NCBI RefSeq assembly: GCF_012849215.1
Contig: NZ_CP051682.1
Location: 1,984,001 to 2,048,000 of the forward strand
Length of the DNA: 64,000 nt
Direction of reading: 5' to 3'
Origin: Mucilaginibacter robiniae
GTDB taxonomy: Bacteria; Bacteroidota; Bacteroidia; Sphingobacteriales; Sphingobacteriaceae
Program-made: the position numbers and the translations under genes
Notes under the pieces: generated by a model
Databases searched by the model: none
Told to the model about the DNA's origin: nothing
Seen by the model: only the letters and a program-made list of their open reading frames with translations
Part shown: in pieces, positions 1-7,743 of the stretch
How positions within the stretch are numbered: position 1 is the stretch's first letter
Layout of the letters: every line of letters begins with the position of its first letter

Positions 1-201
1 GACAGCAGACACGGCAGCCGCAGCAGCGTGGCTCTCGCCGGTAGGTACAGTTTTCAGCGGAACAGCTTCATCCACAAAGGTCAGCTCATGTTGTTCCTCG
101 CCGGGCATTCGCTTTGTTCGCAGCAGTTCCCAGCAGATCAGCCCGCCATAATACAGGGTGTAGATCACAGCAAGCCATAGGATGAATTTAAACCAGGTCA
201 T
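1..201 (-). CDS. Partial small membrane protein of the conjugation operon
   Basis: The 5' part of a gene that runs off the left edge of the window. It starts at 201 and reads MTWFKFILWLAVIYTLYYGG, one hydrophobic segment near the N-terminus (about residues 4-24), followed by a polar stretch and an alanine-rich run. Its start codon overlaps the stop of the DUF3408 gene by four bases (ATGA), so it is translationally coupled to it. By position after the traA/traB-like genes it is probably a small single-pass inner-membrane Tra protein (TraD-like), but I recognise it by context only. Confidence 0.6.
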   Translation of the reverse strand, partial: MTWFKFILWLAVIYTLYYGGLICWELLRTKRMPGEEQHELTFVDEAVPLKTVPTGESHAAAAAVSAV

Positions 202-545
202 AATTCTAAATTTTGAAGGTATTGTTTAATTGTTTGTTTCAGTTCCGGATGCGTCTCGAACAGTTGCTGCACCGCAAAGGCCACCAGTTTGGTGACGTCC
301 ACACCTGCCGCCAGTTTAAAGCGGTTCATCAGGTCGACCGTTCTCGTATCAAAACGGACATGTACCATCGTCTTGTGATGAGTGTTGTCATAGGTCTGGA
401 TAGCCTTAACGATTTCTGCGGGCCCGGACGCCGGCTTTTTAGGCACCGGGGCAGCCGGTTTGGTAACTTTGTTTTTTTGCGTTCCCTTTTCGGGTTTACC
501 CAGCTCCTCCCGCAGCTGGTCGGCCAGACTTTTCAGGTTTTCCAT
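198..545 (-). CDS. DUF3408 / TraB-like conjugal transfer protein
   Basis: A 115-residue protein. The first 50 residues are charged and Lys/Pro-rich and probably disordered; the second half (from about residue 55) reads HHKTMVHVRFDTRTVDLMNR, resembling the ribbon-helix-helix-like C-terminus of DUF3408 proteins that follow the ParA-like gene in Bacteroidota conjugative elements. It overlaps the traA-like gene by 13 bases. It likely binds DNA or assists the ParA-like protein in transfer or partition; that role is inferred from position. Confidence 0.75.
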   Translation of the reverse strand: MENLKSLADQLREELGKPEKGTQKNKVTKPAAPVPKKPASGPAEIVKAIQTYDNTHHKTMVHVRFDTRTVDLMNRFKLAAGVDVTKLVAFAVQQLFETHPELKQTIKQYLQNLEL

Positions 546-1156
546 AAGCTTTCAAATAGGATTTCAAATACAGGAGTGACGAGCGGCAGCAACGATAAGG
601 GCGTATGAAAGGTGCTGATGCGCTGAAAGTCAATCCGGTCCGGTATGACTGGCGCAATCGGCCCGAACTTGGCGAGCTGCTCATTGACATCCTGCATGAT
701 TTCAAACTTCACGTTCGCTTTGATCCGGTTCGGAATGAAAAATATCTGCGCCCTGGGGTTGATTCGTTTGAAAACCACCGTGAAAAGCACCGTAGATTCG
801 TACGTAAACTCATCGTAGGAAAAGGGGCAGATCATCACATCTGCAGATTGAAAAACCGGGATCAGGCCATCGTCATCAAGTTTGCCCGGCAAATCGATCA
901 GTACCGCATGCGCCTGGTTTTTGCTCAGGACGTGGTGCAATACCGGATAGGTTTCCAGGGTGGAGGAAAGCACTTCGTAAGGTTCTGCGTTTTCCAGCAC
1001 TTTCGCCTTGTCAAACTTTTGGGACACGGACTGCTGGTAATCCATATCAATGATGGTCGCCTCGCGGTCTTTGACCAGGGTAAGGTAGTTGGCGGATAGC
1101 ACGGCCAGCGTGCTTTTGCCGACACCGCCTTTCTGATTGCCGAATAAATAGTTCAT
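533..1156 (-). CDS. ParA-family ATPase, conjugative-element TraA-like
   Basis: A 207-residue P-loop ATPase of the ParA/MinD group. The deviant Walker A motif KGGVGKS lies at residues 9-15, the A' motif region reads IDMDYQQS (about 37-44), and a Walker B-like stretch reads AVLIDLPG (about 84-91). In Bacteroidota ICEs a gene of this size sits directly after the relaxase and is called traA; it is thought to act in maintenance or mobilisation of the element. The start is 11 bases downstream of the relaxase stop, and the 3' end overlaps the next gene, so mob and tra genes form one leftward operon. Confidence 0.88.
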   Translation of the reverse strand: MNYLFGNQKGGVGKSTLAVLSANYLTLVKDREATIIDMDYQQSVSQKFDKAKVLENAEPYEVLSSTLETYPVLHHVLSKNQAHAVLIDLPGKLDDDGLIPVFQSADVMICPFSYDEFTYESTVLFTVVFKRINPRAQIFFIPNRIKANVKFEIMQDVNEQLAKFGPIAPVIPDRIDFQRISTFHTPLSLLPLVTPVFEILFESLWKT

Positions 1157-1167
1157 AAATAATTAGT

Positions 1168-2154
1168 TTAGCGGGTGTTCGTTCTTGCTTTTTTCTTGCG
1201 GCGCCGGTTCCGGCCATGAATCGCTTCATCATCAACATCTGCAGCAATGGAAACCGGGCGGATGTAAACGGGTGCCGGAATTGCATATTCCTCCGCGTTC
1301 AGCTGATGCACGCGGGTAATAGAAGACCCGTTACTTTCAGCGGAATGCGTTTGCATAGCTGCCGGACGCCCAGCCAGCAGATATTGGAGGTTCAGAATTT
1401 CACTGCCTTTGAACACCTGACGGGTCTCGTGATCAATGACCGTATAGCCATAAGGCTGCTTGCCCTCTGCGGAATGAAACACCACATCAAGCCCGAATTG
1501 CTGCCGCATCAGCAGGACAAAGTCCGGCTGGTGCTGGTAAGCCTCAAACCATTGCCGGATCTGCAGGGCCCGTTGCCGGTCGGGCTGGTGCTGGTCCAGC
1601 AGGGCCTGAAGCTTCTGCTCCTGGTAATCTTTACCGGTATAGCCGTTCCTTTCCAGCAACAGGTAGAACTGCGCTTTCGTGCTGACCTGATAAGTTTGCG
1701 CCCATTCATAACCCAGCACCCGGTTCAGCAGTTGCTGCGCACGGACCTTTTCAAAAGCGCTGTTGATCTTACGGCCGGATTTATCCACCCTGGTGGTAAC
1801 CGCATGTACGTGGTTATGGCCGGTATCCCGGTGATAAATGATCAGGTACGGCTGCGCACCATAGCCCATTTCTTCCAGCCATTTGACCGCTGTATCGGTC
1901 AGTTCCCCTTTGGTGTACCGGTCACCTTTAGCCGAGAACACGACATGAAACTCCGGCTGGGTAACCCGCTTGTTCTGCGCCGATACGAGTTGCAGGTAAT
2001 TGATATAGTCCTGCGGACGCAGCCGGTCCAGCGCATCCAGTGCACCGAAGTTGGCGGTTCGCATCAGTTCACCCTGACTGCGGTCGATCTTGTCGGTGTT
2101 GTAAGTCACGCCCGCAAAGCCGGGAGAAGATTTAGGCAGGATCTTAACAATCAT
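1168..2154 (-). CDS. Relaxase / mobilization nuclease, MobB-type
   Basis: A 328-residue relaxase that would nick the transfer origin and lead the strand into the recipient. The metal-binding motif HNHVHAVTTRV is at about residues 112-122, and the upstream motif region QPEFHVVFSAKG at about 67-78 fits relaxase motif II. The N-terminal half is the catalytic domain; the C-terminal half is charged and helical with a low-complexity basic end (RRRKKKAR). It lies between the accessory protein gene and traA, the usual Bacteroidota order. It is short compared with many relaxases but normal for this family. Confidence 0.9.
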   Translation of the reverse strand: MIVKILPKSSPGFAGVTYNTDKIDRSQGELMRTANFGALDALDRLRPQDYINYLQLVSAQNKRVTQPEFHVVFSAKGDRYTKGELTDTAVKWLEEMGYGAQPYLIIYHRDTGHNHVHAVTTRVDKSGRKINSAFEKVRAQQLLNRVLGYEWAQTYQVSTKAQFYLLLERNGYTGKDYQEQKLQALLDQHQPDRQRALQIRQWFEAYQHQPDFVLLMRQQFGLDVVFHSAEGKQPYGYTVIDHETRQVFKGSEILNLQYLLAGRPAAMQTHSAESNGSSITRVHQLNAEEYAIPAPVYIRPVSIAADVDDEAIHGRNRRRKKKARTNTR

Positions 2155-2618
2155 GGAGTCTTAAAAAAGTGTCGATGGCAGCGTTGAGTTTGTGCCCAAA
2201 AGCGGAGGTCATGCCGGACTGACCGGCATCCGGCTGAACCGATCTTTGGAATCCTATCTCCGAATGGCTGTGTAACTGCTGATCTTGGTGGCAAAGCAGC
2301 GTTGGAACAGCGGAACTGCCGAACAGCCTACCGGAGTAGCTGCGTAACGGCATAACCATCGCGCTTTGCAGCCGGATACCTTTGTGGCTATCGATCCACA
2401 GACCCAGGTAGCGGACGAACATCATAACAGCAGAGCGGTTGAGCGGTATAACCGGAGATCCGGGTAACCGCAGAACACTGGAGCAAGGTATTGCTGTAAC
2501 GGTAGATAGCCGTGACATCCGATCCGCATACCGGGCGATCAAACTAACCGGGTAACTGCTGAACGATGCAGCATTGTATCCGGGTAATCAGGTACTCCGG
2601 TATCTGTGAATCGGTAGA
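2155..2618. repeat. Degenerate short repeats between the two mob genes
   Basis: This 460-base gap between the accessory and relaxase genes holds about six copies of a loose 13-base unit, consensus GTAACnGCnGAaC, at about 2272, 2344, 2464, 2496, 2552 and 2584. The minus strand carries an open frame (2144-2542), but its product has no recognisable fold and looks like a translation of the repeats. Comparable repeat-coded ORFs occur at this place in other Bacteroidota conjugative elements (from memory). Possible roles are relaxosome binding sites or recombination debris. Confidence 0.45.
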
Positions 2619-3041
2619 TCAGCGTACCCTGCGATCAGCAGGCAGACGCATGACCTGTCTCAGCGCGGTTTCCAGTTTTCGCTGCTGTACCAGGTATTGC
2701 TCAAACAGCAAATTAAATTCCGTAAGCACATGGCCGGTAAGGCGCCCCTGCAGGCTCAGGGTATGGGCATGCCGGGTCAGCTGGTTGATATTGTTTCCGA
2801 TATAGCGCATTTCCTGCCCAAGCCCGTCGAGTGCGGCAATCAGTTCCCTGGAATTGATCAGGATGACCTCTCCGTTGATCAACGCACGCGTCCGGATGTA
2901 TTCCGTCCGGGTTTGCTGCAGTTCCTGGCTCAGGCGTTCTAACAGTTCTATTTCCTTTTCGGTAAACCGGACGCTCACAAATTTTGACTTTTTACCTTCG
3001 GTCAGCGGACGCCGTCCGGTGCGCTTTTGAGCTTCTCCCAT
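2619..3041 (-). CDS. Relaxosome accessory protein, MobA/MobC-like ribbon-helix-helix
   Basis: A 140-residue basic protein. The N-terminal part (KFVSVRFTEKEIELLERL, about residues 19-36) is a ribbon-helix-helix DNA-binding segment, and the middle carries GNNINQLTRHAH (about 82-93), the NINQL motif of bacterial mobilisation MobC-type proteins. Such proteins bind next to the nick site and recruit the relaxase. It is the first mob gene after a large inverted repeat, which fits an oriT lying just upstream. Confidence 0.87.
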   Translation of the reverse strand: MGEAQKRTGRRPLTEGKKSKFVSVRFTEKEIELLERLSQELQQTRTEYIRTRALINGEVILINSRELIAALDGLGQEMRYIGNNINQLTRHAHTLSLQGRLTGHVLTEFNLLFEQYLVQQRKLETALRQVMRLPADRRVR

Positions 3042-3069
3042 AAAAAACGAGTTGCGAGTTTTTGATTTC

Positions 3070-3125
3070 CCCCGGAGGGCAAGATACTTTTGGTGTCACC
3101 AAAAGACATCTTGCCGCCCCAAAAA
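3070..3125. other. Candidate origin of transfer (oriT) inverted repeat
   Basis: A long near-perfect hairpin sits directly upstream of the relaxosome accessory gene. The inner arms are TTTTGGTG (3088-3095) and CACCAAAA (3097-3104) around a single base; both arms extend outward through GGCAAGAT (3078-3085) and ATCTTGCC (3108-3115), with two or three unpaired bases between. It is followed by a run of C and A. There is no T-tract, so a terminator is unlikely. Position and shape fit an oriT; the nick site cannot be assigned by eye. Confidence 0.5.
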
Positions 3126-3180
3126 CACAAGGCTATGCGCCTTATGTCCTGCACCTGACACCAGGAGAAAATGTTGGTGT

Positions 3181-4122
3181 TTACCTGCCGGGAGGCACAC
3201 GCGGCTTGTCCGACGGATGGGCTGGTGACAGCTGAGCTGCGGCCTGTTGCAGGCCCGGCACCCTCTTGTCGTTGTAATCCTTGTACCCGGCATAAACGTC
3301 CGACCGGTCGGCCGCATAAGGCAGGCGCCGGATAAATTCCCGGGTCGCCAGCGTCCCGGCGGGATCCCGGTCGAGATAGAGGTCAATCACCGGAAAAGTT
3401 ACGGCTTTACGGATTCCCTCCCGTAAAAGGGTGGCAGAATTCAGGACGAAGATGCTATGGTCAGCCGCCGGATGGTCAGTTTTCCAGCTGAGAAAATCCA
3501 TAAATCCTTCAAAGACCGCCAGCTTGCGGGTGTGACCAGGAAGAAAGGAAATCGCTTTCGGGCCCAGGCATCCCTTAAAGAACCGGTTGCGCACTTCCCA
3601 GGACTGCAGTTCATTCTGCCATCCGGCCGCAAAATACTTACGGCGTCCGCCCCGGCCGTCCTCAATCTGGTAATATACTTCCCGCAGGAACGGCCGTGCA
3701 GCGGAAAGAATGCCGCGGCTTTCCAGATAGGCGGTGATGGCCGGATGTGTGCCTAACGGCTTGGTCTCGTAAACCCGGTAAGCGGGCGTTTGGACAGCCA
3801 GGCGGGGCCGCTTCTCCCGGGGGAGCAGACGCTCGCCGGAAAGCGTTGCCTGTAGTTTGGCCACCACTTCGCCGAAACTGAGCAGCGGCCAGTAAGCGAT
3901 ACCGAAATCAATGATATTGCCCCCCTTTCCGGTTCCGTGATCGAACCACACCCCCAGCTTGTCGTTGACGCTGAAAGAAGGTTGGGTGTCATTGTCCCGG
4001 AGCATGCTCAGGTACATCGCTTCCTTTCCATGCTCGCGAACGGGCCGGTAGCCGAGGCGGTCCAGCAGGGTGATCAGCGAACCGCCGGCCTTGAGTGCTT
4101 GAACAAGTGAATGAACAGACAT
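3181..4122 (-). CDS. Toprim-domain, DNA-primase-like protein
   Basis: A protein of about 313 residues starting MSVHSLVQAL at 4122; a longer frame to 4194 exists but would overlap the upstream gene. The N-terminal part resembles the CHC2 zinc-finger region of primases (DNDTQPSFSVNDKLGVWFDH) but lacks the cysteines. A toprim domain follows with the glutamate motif LAVFEGFMDFLSW and the acidic motif DLYLDRDPAG. It may prime the transferred strand or act in element replication. It is common in the same place in Bacteroidota ICEs. Confidence 0.85.
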   Translation of the reverse strand: MSVHSLVQALKAGGSLITLLDRLGYRPVREHGKEAMYLSMLRDNDTQPSFSVNDKLGVWFDHGTGKGGNIIDFGIAYWPLLSFGEVVAKLQATLSGERLLPREKRPRLAVQTPAYRVYETKPLGTHPAITAYLESRGILSAARPFLREVYYQIEDGRGGRRKYFAAGWQNELQSWEVRNRFFKGCLGPKAISFLPGHTRKLAVFEGFMDFLSWKTDHPAADHSIFVLNSATLLREGIRKAVTFPVIDLYLDRDPAGTLATREFIRRLPYAADRSDVYAGYKDYNDKRVPGLQQAAAQLSPAHPSDKPRVPPGR

Positions 4123-4132
4123 AAGCTCAGGT

Positions 4133-4438
4133 TTAAGATGAAACGGTTGGAGTCGGGCTATTGGACGCCTGCTGGAGTTCCTGCAGGCAGTCATTGACCT
4201 GACTGCCGCATTCCAGTACTTCCAGGGTCAGCCGGTCCAGCCCCTTACGGGGGGTGCTGACGCTGATCAGACCGGCTTTAATCCAGCCCTGGACTTTTTG
4301 ACGGCCGTAAAGCTGGTAGGCACTCCTTTTGGACAGATACGGGTCAACCAGACCGGCAGTGACCAGCGTGTTCAAACTGCCCAGTTGTGTTGCCGCGACA
4401 ATCAGCCGCGACAACGGATTGATAAGAGGTAATTCCAT
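4133..4438 (-). CDS. Small helix-turn-helix-like protein of the mob region
   Basis: A 101-residue protein ending 11 bases before the toprim gene start and probably in the same operon. The middle (PYLSKRSAYQLYGRQKVQGW, about residues 33-52) resembles the winged helix-turn-helix of excisionase-like proteins encoded in Bacteroidota conjugative elements. A DNA-binding role is inferred. It would be the first gene of the leftward mob-tra operon. Confidence 0.6.
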   Translation of the reverse strand: MELPLINPLSRLIVAATQLGSLNTLVTAGLVDPYLSKRSAYQLYGRQKVQGWIKAGLISVSTPRKGLDRLTLEVLECGSQVNDCLQELQQASNSPTPTVSS

Positions 4439-5101
4439 GCGCCGGCTGCGGGTAACGATCCCGTATAATGCACTTCAGCCGGCTGGTGATTCGGGACTAC
4501 TCACGTCGTATTCTACCATACGGGCCCGCGGGCCTGCCTTCGCGTTTTCGGTATTTTGCGGCTTGACGCTCACCTTCGCGAAATTTCCTGTGGCTGACAG
4601 GATAATGCTTTGTCCCCCGATGTCAAAGAGCGGTTTGAAGACCCGGCCCGGCTGGTTGGTCCGCCGCGGTGGGTTTCGTTGAGTTCAAAGTTGGGGGGAA
4701 TCGGCAAGCCCTTTTCAGGAGCTTTTCGGTACTGGTGAAAGATTTATTTCCGCGGAAGCTAAAACCGGCTGACCGGTGCAAACAGCAGCGGCGGCGGCGA
4801 GAAAGGGTGATAACTGGTGAAATACGGTGGATGAGCAGGACCGGAAGACCTGAAAAGTGAAGCTTGGGGCGGCAGGAGGTGGTGTACATGGTCCACCGCC
4901 GGCTGAGTTCGGTAGTTGTTCGGTACTACTGAACTCGGTTTGCCGGACCAGACTGCTTGTGGAACTGCTGTTCCGGATTCTTAATTGGGGAAGAGGCTAC
5001 GTTTTTGTTGGCGCCGGACAGCCCCCGGTGCACGGATAGTGGCTGACCGGCGCTGCATGCCAGCGGAGCTGCCTGCATAGCCTGCCGGCAGGCTACGCAG
5101 T
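4439..5101. other. Non-coding gap with two inverted repeats
   Basis: No convincing gene is seen on either strand in these 660 bases; the open frames present are short and without family features. It holds an inverted repeat with 12-base arms and one mismatch (4905-4916 with 4925-4936, GAGTTCGGTAGT) and the palindrome next to the AbiEii stop. It probably holds the promoter of the leftward mob operon, but no clear TAnnTTTG element was found. Confidence 0.5.
5074..5099 (-). terminator. Palindrome at the end of the AbiE operon
   Basis: An 18-base perfect palindrome (TAGCCTGCCGGCAGGCTA, 5078-5095) extends to 26 bases with one mismatch. It begins three bases after the AbiEii stop. There is no T-run, so it may be a weak terminator or a protein-binding site. 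Confidence 0.45.
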
Positions 5102-5968
5102 TTACAAGCTGATATCCGGGTTCACCCGGAGCCGGGCCGCCAGGTCATGGAAATAAGCAGCAGACCAGAGTTGGATAGCCTGATCGCTACGGACAAAGCG
5201 CCGGATATCCGCCCGTACATAGTTCATGTTCACGGCGTCAATTTTCCGGCTCAGCAGTTCCCGGAATTCGTCTTCCGTCAGGGTGTCCTTCTTCCAGTCG
5301 CCGCTGTCGATCGCCCGCAGCAAGAAGTGCCCGAGATGCAGCGGCACGCCTTTGCGGATATACCATTCCATGTCATACCAGTCACGTCCTTTCACATTGG
5401 TCCCCCACTTGCGGAACAGCAGGGCATGCATTTTTCCGGCAAAAAGATCCGGCAGGGAGAAGCATTTGACATAAAAGGAGAACGGCCGCAATAACAATTT
5501 TTCTTCGGTCCGGAACCCCGGCGGCGGTTCGATGTCCACCTCCAGTTTGATTTTGACAGGAGCGACCTGGTCCAGACCATTCTGCGGAATTACCCCCTCC
5601 AGCACCAGCTCCCGCCACAGCGTTTCTGACTTCAGAAAGGCGGAATCAATATTGTTCCTGTTGGTCTTTTCCTTGGTGCGTACCGAAACCTCCATACCGA
5701 GCGCGGCAAACTCAGCGACGATGGCCTCCTGGTATTTTTCCAGAGAAAATCTCGTATCCGGGGCCAGCAGTGAAAAATCCAGGTCCTCGGAAAAGCGGTC
5801 CAGCCCGTAGAAGATGCGCAGGGCCGTGCCGCCGTAAAAGGCAGCCTGCTCAAAGAAGCCGGCCCGATACAGGCCGGCTAAGGCAATTTCCTGCATGATT
5901 TCGCGTAAAGCATCCCTGGCTTCCGCCTCGTTTGCAGGTTGATATTCGTCCAGCCATTCCTTGATCAT
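5102..5968 (-). CDS. abiEii: AbiEii-type nucleotidyltransferase toxin
   Basis: A 288-residue protein of the AbiEii/AbiGii family, the toxin of type IV toxin-antitoxin systems. The polymerase-beta-type nucleotidyltransferase core is visible as YGGTALRIFYGLDRFSEDLD at about residues 45-64: the GG(T/S) motif followed by the acidic pair SEDLDFS. Known relatives add nucleotides to RNA acceptors and stop growth when the antitoxin is lost, and some give phage resistance by abortive infection. The gene overlaps the antitoxin gene by four bases. It sits between mob genes and rteC, as cargo that may stabilise the element. Confidence 0.92.
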   Translation of the reverse strand: MIKEWLDEYQPANEAEARDALREIMQEIALAGLYRAGFFEQAAFYGGTALRIFYGLDRFSEDLDFSLLAPDTRFSLEKYQEAIVAEFAALGMEVSVRTKEKTNRNNIDSAFLKSETLWRELVLEGVIPQNGLDQVAPVKIKLEVDIEPPPGFRTEEKLLLRPFSFYVKCFSLPDLFAGKMHALLFRKWGTNVKGRDWYDMEWYIRKGVPLHLGHFLLRAIDSGDWKKDTLTEDEFRELLSRKIDAVNMNYVRADIRRFVRSDQAIQLWSAAYFHDLAARLRVNPDISL

Positions 5969-6606
5969 AATTGTTCCAGGGTTTTAATAATCATCCGCAG
6001 GCTGTCCCTTTTGGGGGCCTGCTCCAGCCAGGTAGACATCATCCGGCTGTTCAGGTTTTTGAGCTGGGATTCGTCCATCCGGAGATCTTCCGTCAGATAG
6101 CTCAGGGCGCCGGCTACACTGCGGATCAGCACACCGGGTGTCGTTACCACTTTATCGGCCAGGGCTTTTTCCGGTGAGGCCACGATGGCCCGCTGATCAC
6201 GGCTTAAATTGACAGAATTTAAGCCGTAGGCATAATAAGGCAAAGGGAGGTGAGTATAGAGGAACAGCCCGGCAGGCGTGTCGAATTCCCGGCTGCCCTT
6301 GCTGGTCATGGAGGTCACGGCATACACACGTTCCGGTATCAGCCCGTAATAACTTAACGCGGTTTCTGCAGAGAGATAACTCGGACCATACAGGTGATTG
6401 GCAATCAATCCGTTTTCCGGGCGGGTCAGCCGCGTGGCGGGTCCGGGAATGTAAAAGCCGCGTTTGACCGCCTGCAGGATGCCTTCATCCTTCAGTGCTT
6501 TGATTTTATCATTGGGGCGTTTATACTCCTGAAGTATGTTTTTGAGCAGCTGATGGGTAAGCAGCTGGCCGCTGTAGGCGGAAAGCAGTTGATCCGGACG
6601 CTTCAT
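5965..6606 (-). CDS. abiEi: AbiEi-type antitoxin / transcriptional regulator
   Basis: A 213-residue protein. The N-terminal 60 residues form a winged helix-turn-helix (LLKNILQEYKRPNDKIKAL) followed by a domain typical of AbiEi antitoxins (YGPSYLSAETALSYYGLIPE; GYALNS-like region in the middle). The antitoxin counters the nucleotidyltransferase and represses its own operon. A promoter with GATAAT half-sites lies just upstream, in keeping with autoregulation. The gene is co-transcribed with the toxin. Confidence 0.9.
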   Translation of the reverse strand: MKRPDQLLSAYSGQLLTHQLLKNILQEYKRPNDKIKALKDEGILQAVKRGFYIPGPATRLTRPENGLIANHLYGPSYLSAETALSYYGLIPERVYAVTSMTSKGSREFDTPAGLFLYTHLPLPYYAYGLNSVNLSRDQRAIVASPEKALADKVVTTPGVLIRSVAGALSYLTEDLRMDESQLKNLNSRMMSTWLEQAPKRDSLRMIIKTLEQL

Positions 6607-6624
6607 AGTTGTAAGTAAATAGAT

Positions 6625-6688
6625 AGATAATCGGATTTAAGCCGATTATCTGTCTTCAAACCTACAATTATCGGGCAGATTATCCAAA
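6625..6688 (-). promoter_or_regulatory. abiE promoter and operator
   Basis: On the minus strand, TTTG (6685-6688) and TAGGTTTG (6657-6664) are separated by about 20 bases and match the Bacteroidota -33/-7 consensus. A 10-base perfect inverted repeat AGATAATCGG/CCGATTATCT (6625-6651) lies just downstream of the -7 element. Two further GATAAT-type half-sites sit between -33 and -7. This arrangement suits repression by the AbiEi antitoxin. Confidence 0.7.
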
Positions 6689-6742
6689 TGAACAGCGTAA
6701 AAGAACAACAGCAGGTGAACGGCCCGGACAGGTCGGAGGCAC

Positions 6743-7576
6743 CTATTCGTTTTCTTCCTCGATCTTTTGGATGATAGCTTTTTTCATCCGGTCGAGATAC
6801 TTGGTGACACTGTATCTTTTCCGCCGCTGAATCTCGGTGAACTTCCGCTGGATGATTCCCAGGGAAACATCCAGGCTGCCTTCCAGCCAGCGGACAATCT
6901 GGTTCAGACTGGCATTGCCGTTGTTCAGCTGGCCGGTCAGCCATATCCCGTAAGCCAGTTCTACGACATTAACGAGCTCACCGGTCCATTTCAGTGATGC
7001 TCCGTGATTCACCCGGACATTTACGCCATACAGGTCCTGTCGCTCCAGGCGGCTGATCTCTTCCGCAATAAAACGCTGTAAACGCTCTATGGCTCTGAAC
7101 CTGGCAAAAAGATAACTCACCGGCGTTGAATCGTTTTCCGTAAGGGGTACATCAGGTACAGGAAGGGACAACCGGTAATTACCCGGAAGAAAATAAAGTT
7201 CATCCAGTTCGCTGAACCCGTTCTTGTAATACTGGTAATAAAATGCATGCAGCCTCAGGGTGGCCTGCAGGGCGGTCAGTTCTTCTTCATAATACCGGAT
7301 CTGCAAACCGGGGGTCGCAATCGGTTGGTTACTGATGAGGTGGTAAAGCAATCCTTCCTCAATCCCGTAGGATTCAATTTCCGGCCGGACAAATTTGAGG
7401 AGCTGGATGAGTTGTACCGGATCTTCCTTATACACGGCAGCTAACTGCCGGAGCTCCTTCACAGCCTGTTCGGTTCGGGCCAGAACCGAACGCAACCGGT
7501 CTAAACCGGATTTATCCTGATGAGCAACCAGATCAGTCCGTAAATCATCTATCAACTGCTGCATTCGGGCATCCAT
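6743..7576 (-). CDS. rteC: RteC domain protein, conjugative-element regulator
   Basis: A protein of about 277 residues starting MDARMQQL at 7576; a frame to 7627 adds an unlikely hydrophobic N-terminus. The C-terminal third carries the RteC hallmark: a stretch around SLKWTGELVNVVELAYGIWL, then NNGNASLNQIVRWLE, then a basic end with RRKRYSVTKYLDRMKKAI. In CTnDOT-type elements RteC activates the excision operon. Its location next to the mob genes supports an ICE. No excisionase or integrase is seen nearby, so its target operon must lie elsewhere. Confidence 0.9.
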   Translation of the reverse strand: MDARMQQLIDDLRTDLVAHQDKSGLDRLRSVLARTEQAVKELRQLAAVYKEDPVQLIQLLKFVRPEIESYGIEEGLLYHLISNQPIATPGLQIRYYEEELTALQATLRLHAFYYQYYKNGFSELDELYFLPGNYRLSLPVPDVPLTENDSTPVSYLFARFRAIERLQRFIAEEISRLERQDLYGVNVRVNHGASLKWTGELVNVVELAYGIWLTGQLNNGNASLNQIVRWLEGSLDVSLGIIQRKFTEIQRRKRYSVTKYLDRMKKAIIQKIEEENE

Positions 7577-7743
7577 GACCTGCGGTATTTTAGTAGTTAT
7601 CAGAAAAATAAAAAATAAAGCATGCACCAGCCGGATACGGGCCGGGCATAAGCCGGCCAGGGCACCCGGGTGTTCAGACGAGGAGCCCGGTGTACCACCG
7701 GCATTTGTTTTCAGTTCGGAAGTGGTTTGGCTAAAAGCCGCAG

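Noticed and set aside
1216..2187. A 323-residue plus-strand frame opposite the relaxase
   Set aside because: Antisense shadow; the relaxase motifs on the other strand are clear.
2144..2542. A 132-residue minus frame between the mob genes
   Set aside because: It overlaps the relaxase start and reads like translated short repeats; kept as a repeat region, not a gene.
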